Shown here: positions 18,289-27,141 of the stretch, in pieces | Layout: every line of letters begins with the position of its first letter | How positions within the stretch are numbered: the first letter of the stretch is position 1 | From: Bacteriovorax sp037444575 | GTDB taxonomy: Bacteria; Bdellovibrionota; Bacteriovoracia; Bacteriovoracales; Bacteriovoracaceae | Assembly: GCA_037444575.1 (NCBI GenBank) | Contig: JBBIME010000011.1 | Location: 62,001-126,000, forward strand | DNA: 64,000 nucleotides | Direction: 5' to 3' | Position numbers and translations under genes: made by a program | Notes under the pieces: model-generated | Told to the model about the DNA's origin: nothing | Database searches by the model: none | Seen by the model: the letters and a program-made list of their open reading frames with translations, nothing else

Positions 18289-19536
18289 TTATAAATTGTT
18301 CGCTTTTTTGAAGTTTTTTAGTGAGACAACATTCTCTGCGCTGGCTTCGAATGAATTATCTTTTTGTAGAGTCTTACGAATATGATCCATAACCATTTCT
18401 GAGAAGTGCTTTTGATCGTCCTCATTACTTTTAGAGTAGTGATCAGCAAGCTTTAAATCTTTGTGTCCAGTCATTGCCAGTACAGCATCTAGGCCACCAC
18501 CGACTTGTCTAGCTAGTTTGGCCATACCATGTCTTAGGATATGTGTTCCTGTGTATGGGACACCACTTTTTCTTTGTGCCTCTCTGTAATTAAGTTGAAT
18601 GGTACAATAGTTTAGTGGATAACCTTCGACATGAAATACGAAGTCATTGCCAGGAATCCTAAAGGCCTCTCGGCGTTTTAAAATGTCCATTATTTCGTTC
18701 GTAATAAATACTGGCCTTGATTCTTTATTCTTTGGAAAAGGTTTCAATTCCAAAAAAGTTTTATCGCCTGAGCTGAAGATACAAGAATGCTTGATCATCA
18801 TTCTTCGATTTTTCATATCAATGTTACTCCATTGAATGCCGCAAATTTCACCAATGCGACCTGCACAGTAAAATTGCATCATCGCCAAGTCTCGATACAT
18901 TGGTGATAGGTAATCGAAAAATAAAAAAGCACTTTGCAAGTCTATTTGTTTTTTCTTGTCGGGCACTGGTTTAATGAAACCAAGCTTTCGATGTTTTGTT
19001 TTCACCGGACAAGTTAATAGCATAGCTTCTTTTTCAAATTGCTCGCTTTGTTTGTACCAATTAAAAATTGTCACAAATAAATTAAGCTCATTGTTTAAAT
19101 TACATCTTCCTGCTTGGCCTCGCTGTCTTTGATATTCATCATTCTTAAAGTGTTCAACGTATTGATTAACCCATGAAGTGAATTTCGAAGGAGTTATTTT
19201 GTCCATTGGAAGATGTTCTATGCTTTTTAGAAGTTCATAGCGTCGTAACCAAATATCTTTCGTGCTCGTTGCGAGTGTAGGGAAGTGATGCTTTTGCATC
19301 ACCTCCCAAACTTCTTTGAGTGTTGAAAAGTTGGAATCATTTTCTTCTTTGTCTGAAGGAGTAATGAAGGACACACCATCAAAGTATTTTCTCCATTGTT
19401 TTGCCTCGAAGATAGTATCAAAACTTTGTTGATGTTGCTTACCATTTATCTTTTTCATGGCAAGATACTTTCCAGAGTTTTGTTGCTTATAAATACCTTC
19501 AGAACCTTTAACTTTTACATAACCTTTTTTGCTCAT
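18289..19536 (-). CDS. tyrosine-type site-specific integrase
   Basis: The catalytic residues of the tyrosine recombinase family are present: Arg227 in AGRIGEICG, His332-x-x-Arg335 in THILRHG, His358 in TGHKD and the nucleophile Tyr367 in ADHYSKS. The N-terminal half has an arm-binding domain and an SAM-like core-binding domain. The frame opens six codons earlier, but the ATG at 19536 follows GGGAGA and overlaps the excisionase stop (ATGA), so I use it. It should catalyse integration and excision at the att cores. It lies 70 bp from the left core, as in most ICEs. Confidence 0.92.
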   Translation of the reverse strand: MSKKGYVKVKGSEGIYKQQNSGKYLAMKKINGKQHQQSFDTIFEAKQWRKYFDGVSFITPSDKEENDSNFSTLKEVWEVMQKHHFPTLATSTKDIWLRRYELLKSIEHLPMDKITPSKFTSWVNQYVEHFKNDEYQRQRGQAGRCNLNNELNLFVTIFNWYKQSEQFEKEAMLLTCPVKTKHRKLGFIKPVPDKKKQIDLQSAFLFFDYLSPMYRDLAMMQFYCAGRIGEICGIQWSNIDMKNRRMMIKHSCIFSSGDKTFLELKPFPKNKESRPVFITNEIMDILKRREAFRIPGNDFVFHVEGYPLNYCTIQLNYREAQRKSGVPYTGTHILRHGMAKLARQVGGGLDAVLAMTGHKDLKLADHYSKSNEDDQKHFSEMVMDHIRKTLQKDNSFEASAENVVSLKNFKKANNL

Positions 19537-19781
19537 AATTCTCCCTTCATCCATTTAAGGATTTCATTTGGAATGAACCAGAGCCTTCCGCGCCTTTTTC
19601 TATATGGTATATCGCCTTCAGAAACTAAGTTGTAAATTGTACCCTTAGTATAAGAAGTAAAACGAGATACCTCATCAATTCCCCATATTAAATTGTTAAA
19701 GAGCTGTGCCTGAAAATTGTCATTTTCAATGCCTGAATTAATATAGCATTTATTTTCCAAAATGAGAGGTGAATTATTCAT
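19533..19781 (-). CDS. excisionase-like helix-turn-helix protein
   Basis: The C-terminal 50 residues match the HTH_17/MerR-like excisionase fold: WGIDEVSRFTSYTKGTIYNLV, then GDIPYRKRRGRLWFIPNEI. This family includes recombination directionality factors that steer the integrase toward excision. The stop overlaps the integrase start by four bases, so the two are coupled. The N-terminal 28 residues are not recognised. It may also regulate the int promoter. Confidence 0.75.
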   Translation of the reverse strand: MNNSPLILENKCYINSGIENDNFQAQLFNNLIWGIDEVSRFTSYTKGTIYNLVSEGDIPYRKRRGRLWFIPNEILKWMKGEL

Positions 19782-19803
19782 AAATCTCCCTGGTAAAAAT
19801 TAG

Positions 19804-20109
19804 TTAAAGTAGCGATTGTCCAATAGAGAAAGCATTGATTTCTAGGTATTCTTTTTCAATGCCTTCTTTGTTCGTAAAAGTGCGAAGACTTACTGGGCCT
19901 CGCACAAAAATCTCTTGTCCTTTTTTTAAGTGAACTTTGCAAAGCTCTGCTAATTTTCCAAAGACAACAACTTTTCTCCAGATCGTTAAATTTTGTTCGG
20001 CCTTAAGTCCTACCGACAATTCACAGATAGGATTTCCTTTTTTTGTATATGCAAGATAGGGATCTTTTCCTAATCGGCCTGAAACAAGTTCTGATTTTTG
20101 ATTTTCCAT
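19804..20109 (-). CDS. ssb: single-stranded DNA-binding protein
   Basis: An OB-fold SSB of 101 aa: VSGRLGKDPYLAYTKKGNPI, LSVGLKAEQNLTIWRKVVVF, and KKGQEIFVRGPVS are typical. It lacks the acidic C-terminal tip (DDDIPF-like) used by chromosomal SSB to recruit partners, as is common for plasmid and ICE copies. It probably protects single-stranded transfer DNA. It sits between the excisionase gene and the oriT-like region. Confidence 0.85.
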   Translation of the reverse strand: MENQKSELVSGRLGKDPYLAYTKKGNPICELSVGLKAEQNLTIWRKVVVFGKLAELCKVHLKKGQEIFVRGPVSLRTFTNKEGIEKEYLEINAFSIGQSLL

Positions 20110-20118
20110 TGAAGCCTC

Positions 20119-20496
20119 CTAAATATTAAGTTTCTTAACCAGAAATTCACCAAGGCTTAGCTTGATTTTGTTCTTCTCGTTGTGTTCGTCGAGAAGTCTT
20201 TGGACACGCTCCATTTCGTTTAAGGAACTCTCTTGGATTTTTTCTAAGTCTTTTGGAAGAAGTTTTGGAACAGCGTAAGCAGCAAGGTCTTTGAATGTTA
20301 TTTCTTTTCCATAAGGCTTGTTGTTTACATCCTTAAGCATTTTTAGAATTTGTTCCAAAACTTCTTTGTCATGGCGAAGATCAACAAAGAATTTGTATTG
20401 TTGATCTTCGTTCATGACTTCCTCTTGGCTGTTTTCTCTCTTCCTTCTTCCTTTTTTTCCAATCTCATTTACTTCTTTATTATTTTCTTCATTCAT
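20119..20496 (-). CDS. unknown ICE protein, possible relaxosome accessory factor
   Basis: I do not recognise this 125-aa protein. It is strongly charged: a basic patch (KKGRRKR) follows an acidic N-terminus, then a helical region. It contains no cysteine or enzymatic motif. It lies between ssb and the nested inverted repeat proposed as oriT, in the same orientation, where other mobile elements often encode a small DNA-binding accessory protein. That role is an inference from position only. Confidence 0.5.
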   Translation of the reverse strand: MNEENNKEVNEIGKKGRRKRENSQEEVMNEDQQYKFFVDLRHDKEVLEQILKMLKDVNNKPYGKEITFKDLAAYAVPKLLPKDLEKIQESSLNEMERVQRLLDEHNEKNKIKLSLGEFLVKKLNI

Positions 20497-20522
20497 TTTT
20501 ATTCTCCTTACTTACTATTAAT

Positions 20523-20629
20523 CCCCGCGTATTTTTTTATTTGTCCAGAAATTGACTCCATCTATCGAAACTACGTGAGAGAGAGGGAGTCAATTTCGTC
20601 AGGACAAATTAATTTTTAAAAACGCGGGG
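20523..20629. other. nested inverted repeat, candidate origin of transfer (oriT)
   Basis: Three nested arm pairs surround a 26-nt loop: CCCCGCGT with ACGCGGGG, ATTTGTCC with GGACAAAT, and GAAATTGACTCC with GGAGTCAATTTC. The arms are at 20523/20622, 20539/20602 and 20548/20586. The structure lies in the only sizeable non-coding gap of the conjugation module, between the Replic_Relax-like gene and the small accessory gene. Nested repeats beside a relaxase are the usual form of oriT. A transcription terminator is less likely, since there is no uridine tract. Confidence 0.6.
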
Positions 20630-20681
20630 TTGTCTTGCCATTTGAAAACTTAAAGGCCCGCATGGCCCGAGCATGGGAAAG

Positions 20682-21416
20682 TTAGGGGACAACTTCAAAA
20701 AGCTGTAGAATGGTTTTTGATTGCCCTTTAACAAGGCCCGTGCCTTCATATAAAGAGTTTTTTCCTTCAAAGATCTTGGGAGTGGAAAAAAGAAAAATCT
20801 TCTGGTTAAAGTCATTAGATAGCTCCTGTCTTAAAATATTTGAATAGTTCTTTAGAATCTTTTCATCAGGAAAAAAGTAAAAAGCATAATCGTAGAAACT
20901 ACTTTTTAAGTAGTGTTTTGCCTTTCCTACAATACGTGATTTTTCCTTTTGATGAATCTCAACTTCAATGGCCGAAGTAAAATTGACCCCATTGAAATTT
21001 CCCTTAAGTCTTGCATCTGGGATAATCTCATCAAAGCTTGTTTTGCTTTTGCCATTTTTGATTTTATGTTCAAGTTCAATTTCAGTGATGAATGGTTTGA
21101 TCTTGGAAAGCTCAATTCCTAAAGAGCTAACCATTGCATCGTGAAAAATTGTTTCTTCTGACACAGAAGATTTTTGATCTTGATTGATAAACTTCTCAGC
21201 CAATGGAGTAAGATAGTAATAGTTCTTCCCATTAAGAACACATCGGTAAACATTCACAAACTTTTGCGACTTCATCTTTTGTAATAATTTTTTAGCATAA
21301 TCATACTTTTTAAATTTCTCAAAACTTGAGCATTCCATAAGGCCTTTAATGTCTAGGATTCTCCAATCGGATAGGGGATATATAAAAAACTTATGATCTG
21401 TTCTCATCATTTCCAT
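20682..21416 (-). CDS. Replic_Relax-like protein, putative relaxase analogue
   Basis: The N-terminal 75 residues look like a winged helix. The rest resembles the replication-relaxation family (Replic_Relax), with a PD-(D/E)XK-like arrangement: His92 in FHDAMV, Pro133-Asp134 in IIPDARL, Glu151/Glu153 in AIEVEIHQ and Lys165. No canonical HUH relaxase was found anywhere in the element, and this gene sits directly between the coupling protein and the oriT-like repeat, so it may nick or open the origin. The start ATG immediately follows the stop of the virD4-like gene. Confidence 0.6.
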   Translation of the reverse strand: MEMMRTDHKFFIYPLSDWRILDIKGLMECSSFEKFKKYDYAKKLLQKMKSQKFVNVYRCVLNGKNYYYLTPLAEKFINQDQKSSVSEETIFHDAMVSSLGIELSKIKPFITEIELEHKIKNGKSKTSFDEIIPDARLKGNFNGVNFTSAIEVEIHQKEKSRIVGKAKHYLKSSFYDYAFYFFPDEKILKNYSNILRQELSNDFNQKIFLFSTPKIFEGKNSLYEGTGLVKGQSKTILQLFEVVP

Positions 21417-22880
21417 TTAACCCCCAAAAGCTTTTGGTTTCGTTTCAACGTTTTTCTTTTCTTCGATAATTTCTTTTTTAGGCTCTTCTTTATTTTCCTC
21501 GTTGTTTTTGTTTACCTCCTGTTCTTGCTCGATTTCAATTTTTCTGTTTCTTAGATTTATTAAATCTAGCTTCGTGGGATTGTGACGAAGAAGAACACAT
21601 TGTCCGACTCTTAAATTTTTAATAATGTCGGGATGAACTAATAATTCATTTGCTTCTCTGACTGTTCCCATACCATTGGCATCACCATTATCAGTTTGCT
21701 TGGTATATTTTTTAGTGAGCTTAGTCCCAATCGAATTCGCAAAGAGGGTTGCCCCGTATTCCATTCTTTGCTTCAAGATAAAAAGATTAGAAGCATTTTC
21801 TAAAATCTGAAGCGTTAGATTTGGATCAATCTTGTCAATGTCTGAGGCAGATTGAACGGCCATGAATAACTGAATACCAGCGCCTCGGCATTTGTTTTGA
21901 AGTTCAATGAAACGTGGAGTAACTAATGCTCCAAACTCATCAAAGAAAACAGCGACAGAATCTTGCATCGACTTATGAGAATTGCTTTCATTGATTAATT
22001 TAAAATAAGAAGCGTATAAAAGTTCTCCTAAAAATATTTTTCCAAGAGTATAAGCTGTTTCGCCATATCCTTGAGTCGAAAGTCCGATATAAAGACAGGC
22101 CTTTTCATCTCTAATATTCATTAGTGTTTTAGTGTTCTTATCTTCTGTCAGGATTTTACCAAAATCTGATTCATTGATCTGGCTAAGCATAACCCTCAGC
22201 CCTAGAGTTTCTTTAGTGTTAAAGGACTCTTCAAGTACTTCGACAATATTAGATAAAGAGTAAGGCTTTTGAGCTTCTTGAATTTTCTTCAGAGTTTTAG
22301 TCAAAGCATCAGTCGAAACATTTTTATAGAAAGGCTCCGTCCATTCAAATGCCGAAATGATTCTATCTGTGACTTGGTTGATTGAACCTTCTCTGAAAGG
22401 GTTAAGCTTAATCGAGTCCTTGCGGTGCTCAGAAAAAATGTAGCAAGTTCTTTCATACTGCTTACAAAGCGTTCTAAATGTTTCTAAGGCCTCTAAATCT
22501 CCTTTTGGATCAATAAAGATAATGGGCTTCTTGCTTTGCAAAGAATGTTCTTGAAGTAGTGAAATTAAATTAGTCTTACCAAAGCCGGCCGCTCCAACAA
22601 TAAAAGAATGTTTGGAGAAATCAATCTCAGATAGGGGTAATTCTCTTTTGGAATTTGTAGAATAACCTATTGCAGTTGGATTTTTAGTTTGTTTGCTTTT
22701 ATACAAGTGCTTCTCCTCAATTTTTGAAATTTCAAAAAAGTTTTTATTCCATTTTTTATAAAGAAATTTAGAAAACTCAAATAAGGCCTTAAATAATTCA
22801 GTTCCTAGCTCATGGATAATTTCCACAAAAGGGGAGACGAGATCGAGTCCAGGGGCATTGTTTTTATTTTTGCTTGTCAT
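21417..22880 (-). CDS. virD4: type IV coupling protein (VirD4/TraD family)
   Basis: The Walker A motif is GAAGFGKTN near residue 97 and the Walker B is VAVFFDEFGALV. These and the QSASDIDKI segment match TraD/TraG/VirD4 coupling ATPases, which bring the relaxosome to the secretion channel. There is no clear N-terminal transmembrane pair, so it may be a soluble or peripheral variant. The C-terminal 60 residues are Glu/Lys-rich and low complexity. It sits at the downstream end of the secretion operon. Confidence 0.85.
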   Translation of the reverse strand: MTSKNKNNAPGLDLVSPFVEIIHELGTELFKALFEFSKFLYKKWNKNFFEISKIEEKHLYKSKQTKNPTAIGYSTNSKRELPLSEIDFSKHSFIVGAAGFGKTNLISLLQEHSLQSKKPIIFIDPKGDLEALETFRTLCKQYERTCYIFSEHRKDSIKLNPFREGSINQVTDRIISAFEWTEPFYKNVSTDALTKTLKKIQEAQKPYSLSNIVEVLEESFNTKETLGLRVMLSQINESDFGKILTEDKNTKTLMNIRDEKACLYIGLSTQGYGETAYTLGKIFLGELLYASYFKLINESNSHKSMQDSVAVFFDEFGALVTPRFIELQNKCRGAGIQLFMAVQSASDIDKIDPNLTLQILENASNLFILKQRMEYGATLFANSIGTKLTKKYTKQTDNGDANGMGTVREANELLVHPDIIKNLRVGQCVLLRHNPTKLDLINLRNRKIEIEQEQEVNKNNEENKEEPKKEIIEEKKNVETKPKAFGG

Positions 22881-22889
22881 TTATTCTCC

Positions 22890-23414
22890 TTATTCTTCGT
22901 AAACGTGTTCATAGGCCTTGAAAGGTGAAATTTCGATTGTCTTTCCTTGGTACTGAATCGTTTTCGCTTCTGTTTCGTACTCAAGTAAGTATTGCTTTTT
23001 GACCTTTCCTTTTAGCTCTTCTGGCAACTTTTCAATGGGAACCTCGTATTTCTTAACAGGTTTAAACGAAAGTTCTGGTTTTATGTTTTTAAGTTCAGGA
23101 CTAAAATCAAAAAGTGGGACTTCTTCTGATTTTTTCTTTAAGGGATCATCAGGAATCATCATTTGTTTTAAATCTCTATTCTCTGGATCATTAGTATAAA
23201 GATAATTAGCAAGCAGTGCTCCTGCACCAGCCGCTAATGCTCCAAAGACTAGGGCATTTCCATTTCTTGACTCTTTATTAGGAGAGAAGACCATTCCTGA
23301 CATTGCCCCCAAAGAACCTCCAATGATGGCACCTGTTGAAATTGAACCTCGAAGACTAGAGCACCCTGTGCCTAATAATGAGAAGACTAATATACAAAAT
23401 AAGCTAATACGCAT
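22890..23414 (-). CDS. glycine-zipper lipoprotein of the secretion apparatus
   Basis: A lipobox, LGTGC, at residues 14-18 predicts a lipoprotein. Residues 25-70 contain glycine-zipper-like segments (GAIIGGSLGAMSGMV, GALAAGAGALLANYL) that may insert in a membrane. The C-terminal half is charged and soluble. By position between the VirB10-like gene and the coupling protein it may do the job of VirB7, an outer-membrane lipoprotein stabilising the core complex, but it is larger. It overlaps the VirB10-like gene by 11 bp. Confidence 0.55.
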   Translation of the reverse strand: MRISLFCILVFSLLGTGCSSLRGSISTGAIIGGSLGAMSGMVFSPNKESRNGNALVFGALAAGAGALLANYLYTNDPENRDLKQMMIPDDPLKKKSEEVPLFDFSPELKNIKPELSFKPVKKYEVPIEKLPEELKGKVKKQYLLEYETEAKTIQYQGKTIEISPFKAYEHVYEE

Positions 23415-24156
23415 TAAGGCCCTCCATGAAAAAAATTAGAACTGGCTTACCAGCTTCAATAAAAACTTTAGGCTCTTGGTTTTTCATTTCATCAAGAAGC
23501 ACATCACTTGTTGTTGAGGCTGAATTGGCAAGTCCTTCAAGAATTTTGTTTTTATCTGTTTCTGCATCTACGACACCAAGAGGAACGGCGAGTTTATTTT
23601 TTGAGGCATTGATTACACCTTTCGCAAAATCTGAAATGATCGCTCCTGCGATATATGAATCTTTGCCGTCATTGTATTCACCTCGAAGCCCAGCACTTCC
23701 ATCAAGATTTAGAATTTGAACTTTAACAGAAACTTCTTTTGTGGGCGTAATCATCTTGTCACAAACAGTAAGAACTCTTTTGTTCTTAGTTATCCCTGAA
23801 CATTTAAATCGAGTTCCTTGTGGTAGTGATGAACTATCAAGAGATTCAACTAAAAGAGGGGACTCAAGATTTGTAGAAACGACAGAGTTTAATAAAATTC
23901 CTCGTATTACTTTAGTTGTTTCAATTTTCTTTGTGCCATCCCAGATAAAAGGAACTTCTTCAGAAGATTTACTTTTTAAAAGTTCTAATAGCTTTTCATT
24001 TTGAGCTGAAAGCTTCTTAAGGAAATCTGAGTTTCCTTGGTTACTTCGTGCTGAAATGTAAACTTTCTTAGAAACAACTTCCTTTTTAGATTCCAAAGTC
24101 GTGATCTTGGCATTTGCAACCGAAAGAAGACTAAATGTAATTAGACGTAGAATCAT
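23404..24156 (-). CDS. VirB10/TraB-like conjugation protein
   Basis: The frame opens further upstream, but the ATG at 24156 follows AGGAG by four bases and starts a signal-like hydrophobic segment, so I set the start there. A central beta-rich region, with RGILLNSVVSTNLESPLLVE, a LPQGTRFKCSG turn, and DGSAGLRGEY, matches the VirB10/TraB core domain that spans periplasm and outer membrane. The usual N-terminal cytoplasmic/transmembrane part is reduced to the signal segment, as in short TraB forms. Confidence 0.65.
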   Translation of the reverse strand: MILRLITFSLLSVANAKITTLESKKEVVSKKVYISARSNQGNSDFLKKLSAQNEKLLELLKSKSSEEVPFIWDGTKKIETTKVIRGILLNSVVSTNLESPLLVESLDSSSLPQGTRFKCSGITKNKRVLTVCDKMITPTKEVSVKVQILNLDGSAGLRGEYNDGKDSYIAGAIISDFAKGVINASKNKLAVPLGVVDAETDKNKILEGLANSASTTSDVLLDEMKNQEPKVFIEAGKPVLIFFMEGLNAY

Positions 24157-24163
24157 AAAACTC

Positions 24164-24634
24164 CTAATTAAGAACTCTTGTCCCATCAATGAATAGAGGA
24201 ACACCTTTTGAGAAGTATTCTTTAGCGACAACTGAAACACCGTTTACATCTATCCCTTCCTTTTTCTTCGAGACGACCATGACGGAGTTGTTACCTTCAA
24301 AGAGATCATAAGAAGCAGTTTCCTTAATCTTTCTAAAGTTGGTATTAATCATTCCATCTTCAATTTCAATAAACTGATGGGGGATTTTGTCTGACTCCAT
24401 AACTTTGAAGTAATAGCGATTTTTAGAAGTCACCACAATTAAATTGGTCTCGATCCCTTTCTTCTTGGCCTTAAGGACAAGCGTTTTGTTGTTGTTGGCA
24501 AGCTCAGTAAAAATCTCTTCTTTTGTTCCACCGTATATAAACGTCCTCACATCATCCTTGAAGCTAAGAGTTGTAATAAGATTGGCTGATAAAAATAAAG
24601 TTGTGATTGTTGTTGGAAGAATTGAAAAGATCAT
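24164..24634 (-). CDS. VirB9-like core-complex protein
   Basis: After a signal peptide of about 18 residues, the pattern DDVRTFIYGG, then TNLIVVTSKNRYYFKV, matches the N-terminal domain of VirB9/CagX proteins (the conserved TNL.v.T..r.Y.f stretch). The C-terminal segment is shorter than in Agrobacterium VirB9. It lies between VirB8- and VirB10-like genes, the normal order. Its start overlaps the VirB8-like stop. Confidence 0.65.
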   Translation of the reverse strand: MIFSILPTTITTLFLSANLITTLSFKDDVRTFIYGGTKEEIFTELANNNKTLVLKAKKKGIETNLIVVTSKNRYYFKVMESDKIPHQFIEIEDGMINTNFRKIKETASYDLFEGNNSVMVVSKKKEGIDVNGVSVVAKEYFSKGVPLFIDGTRVLN

Positions 24635-25104
24635 TTATCCCCCTTGGTAAGAGCAAGTTCAGATTGATTTAACTCAGTCTCATTGATTTCTGAAAGCTTG
24701 TAGTAAAAGGGGAATCCAGAGCTAGATTTAAAATTGATAAGAAATGATCTGACTTTTCCGTCTCCCTTAACAATTATCCGACAAAGATTTTCTTTAATGG
24801 CCAAAACATTCAAAATCTCGTCAGATGCTACGTTAAATGAAGCTGTCTTAAGTTCATTGAGTATTGATTCTTCAATTAAATCTTTTTCAGGTTTTCCCTT
24901 GGTGATGCTTTGAAATGATTCTTCACAGGCCCAAGTAAGAAGAGGCCTGCTACTAACGAGACTGGAATTTTTCAAAACAAAATACTTTTTATCCGTAATA
25001 ATAAAAAAGAGAATAATTGCGAGAAGAAGAATAACTACGCCCAAAACTAAGCGTAGTTGCTTATTCTGTTTTATAAACTCAGCTTCAAATGTTTCGTATT
25101 TCAT
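24631..25104 (-). CDS. VirB8/TraE-like inner-membrane protein
   Basis: A short cytoplasmic N-terminus is followed by one transmembrane helix (about residues 19-37) and a periplasmic domain of about 115 residues. Topology, length and position between VirB6- and VirB9-like genes fit VirB8/TraE, which nucleates the channel. Sequence motifs are weak, so the call rests mainly on topology and order. Confidence 0.55.
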   Translation of the reverse strand: MKYETFEAEFIKQNKQLRLVLGVVILLLAIILFFIITDKKYFVLKNSSLVSSRPLLTWACEESFQSITKGKPEKDLIEESILNELKTASFNVASDEILNVLAIKENLCRIIVKGDGKVRSFLINFKSSSGFPFYYKLSEINETELNQSELALTKGDK

Positions 25105-26488
25105 TACGTTCTCCTTTTCTTAAGTTGTTCAGAGGTGATTTATTCAATTGGCTAACTTCCTTTTTTGGGGAAGTATGATCTGAGAAATGATCCTTTCTTC
25201 GGAAGTTTGGAATGTTGAGTTTATCCGAACGATTTATTGGATAATAAAGCTTGTTAGGTGTAGGCATTTCATTTTTTATTCCGTACTTAGTTCTTATTCC
25301 TTCTCGATGCTCGGGAGTAATTTTGTTCCAGAATGCTTTTTCATAACGAAATGTCTCTTGCTCTTGTCTGTTAAATGATTCTTGAGGATTAGCGTTTTGA
25401 GTTTTTGTAGATCCATTTGAAGAACCTATTTCTTTAGTAGGAATTTTAGAAAGCGACATTGCCTCATTTCTTGTCATGCCAATTTTTGCTAAACGGTCAT
25501 CAACGCCTTCTGGTTCTTTAAATGGATTTCGCAATTCTCCTTTTTGGTTGAGATGTTTCAATTTTTCTCTGTTGGGATTATTTGCTGAGATTTCTTTTTT
25601 AAGCATCTCTTTAACAGAAGGACGGAATAGAGACTTTTTACCTAAATCCTTAGCAACTTTAGAAGTTGCTTTAATTCCACTCATTGCCCCTGGAACGGAA
25701 GTTACAAACTTCATTGCTGAGTTTGTCATTAATGCACCAATCGCACTTCCAGACATAGCAACGCCACCACCTCTGAGAATTCCAATTGTCAGAATAGGAG
25801 TCATAAGCATTAAAAGAGTGACTCCAAAGACCCATATAATGTGGTCAATACTGATAATTGCTAAAGCTCCATCTTTGGCAGGCACTTGAATGGAATTTCC
25901 TACAATCGCTAGAATTGAAACCAGAACAATTGGCATGAGCATACACCAGAGACTAGATTGGATAGTTCCAGCAATAGAACCTCTCGTGATAGGAAAAAAA
26001 TAGAGAATGGCCGTTAATGGGGCAAAGACATAGGTTAAATGATAAACTGTTGAATAGATCAGCTTAAGAATCCAGATAAAGACTTTACTTAAAATAAAGA
26101 GAGCAGTTCCAACAAGATCGTTGATATTTGGAATCGAAAATTTTTGAAGCCAGTTCCATGAAGCATCTTCTTTAGTTTTTACTTTGACTTCAGTCCATGA
26201 TCTAAGAAAAATATTTCTTGGTGATACTTTTCGAAGAATTTCTTCACTCGCTTTAAAACTTAGATTCACACCTTCCGAATGAATAGAGTAGAAAACACTC
26301 ATAAAGGCCAGAACTAAGACTAGCTTCTTTATAACCTCACCAAACTTTAAGTCCGAAAAGTATTCAAGACAAAGAGCAATCACAAAACTTGGTAATACAA
26401 ACCAATGAGAGATTTTCATGATTTCATCTCTTAAAATTTGAATCGTCGGTTCTTCGATAAGAAGCATCTCTTTAATCGCTAAGCTCAT
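25085..26488 (-). CDS. VirB6/TrbL-like polytopic membrane protein
   Basis: Residues 25-260 contain about six or seven hydrophobic segments, with a GILRGGGVAMSGSAIGALM stretch before a long hydrophilic C-terminal tail. This is the architecture of VirB6/TrbL, the inner-membrane channel component. The 200-residue tail is rich in Asn, Lys and Pro and could be cytoplasmic or exported. The gene overlaps the VirB5-like stop by one base and the VirB8-like start by 20 bp. Confidence 0.7.
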   Translation of the reverse strand: MSLAIKEMLLIEEPTIQILRDEIMKISHWFVLPSFVIALCLEYFSDLKFGEVIKKLVLVLAFMSVFYSIHSEGVNLSFKASEEILRKVSPRNIFLRSWTEVKVKTKEDASWNWLQKFSIPNINDLVGTALFILSKVFIWILKLIYSTVYHLTYVFAPLTAILYFFPITRGSIAGTIQSSLWCMLMPIVLVSILAIVGNSIQVPAKDGALAIISIDHIIWVFGVTLLMLMTPILTIGILRGGGVAMSGSAIGALMTNSAMKFVTSVPGAMSGIKATSKVAKDLGKKSLFRPSVKEMLKKEISANNPNREKLKHLNQKGELRNPFKEPEGVDDRLAKIGMTRNEAMSLSKIPTKEIGSSNGSTKTQNANPQESFNRQEQETFRYEKAFWNKITPEHREGIRTKYGIKNEMPTPNKLYYPINRSDKLNIPNFRRKDHFSDHTSPKKEVSQLNKSPLNNLRKGERNEIRNI

Positions 26489-27141
26489 TAGTTTCTATCC
26501 GATGTTTTGTTGTAAAACTTATTGCGATTTATTTCTTCTAGTCGCTTATCCTCTAATTCCTCGGCTTTTAGACGATTGGCCATCTTTTGAGTTTTCAGCA
26601 TCTCAAGTTGAATTTGTTGCATCTTTACTTGGTTTTCTAAAAGAAGTGCCGTGTTTTGGGCCGTAAGCTGGCTAGCTCGTCCAGTGTTTTTTGCCGAGAT
26701 CGAATTAGCAACTTGCTTTTCAGCTCGCTTCACTTGTTGCTCGCTAAGTTTTTTATTTACTTCAACATAAGTTTCAGTTCGTTTTTCATCTTCTTTAATG
26801 TTGGAATACCTTTGCATCATCTCTTTTAGTTCGCTCATATTGTATTTAAGCTCTCTAATGGCACCATTTAATTCACCTAGATTTTGAACGTCTTTTTTAG
26901 CGGCCAACTCTTCCGCTAAATAAAGTGTTCTCTCTGCTCGAAAATAGTTGTCCTCCACAAGCTCGCTGTATTCACGCATCTTTTGAGTGTACTTCTCAGT
27001 ATTAGATACAAGACGTTCAAGCTCATTAATTTGATTAGCTGTATTTGTTACAAGTTGAATCATCATGGCAGTATCAGTGCCAATTAATGCAAACGAATTA
27101 AATGAAATTAAAAAACTAGTAAAAAGAATTAATTTTTTCAT
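26488..27141 (-). CDS. VirB5/TrbJ-like protein
   Basis: An 18-residue signal peptide precedes a nearly all-helical protein with long coiled-coil segments (NTANQINELERLVSNTEKY and later). This fits VirB5/TrbJ, a minor pilus component exposed at the pilus tip that helps contact recipients. The C-terminal 60 residues are Lys/Glu-rich. It overlaps the VirB4 stop codon by four bases (ATGA). Confidence 0.65.
   Translation of the reverse strand: MKKLILFTSFLISFNSFALIGTDTAMMIQLVTNTANQINELERLVSNTEKYTQKMREYSELVEDNYFRAERTLYLAEELAAKKDVQNLGELNGAIRELKYNMSELKEMMQRYSNIKEDEKRTETYVEVNKKLSEQQVKRAEKQVANSISAKNTGRASQLTAQNTALLLENQVKMQQIQLEMLKTQKMANRLKAEELEDKRLEEINRNKFYNKTSDRN

Noticed and set aside
25476..25889. 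137-codon ORF antisense to the VirB6-like gene
   Set aside because: It lies wholly within a well-supported membrane-protein gene, has no ribosome-binding site, and is compatible with being a frame shadow.
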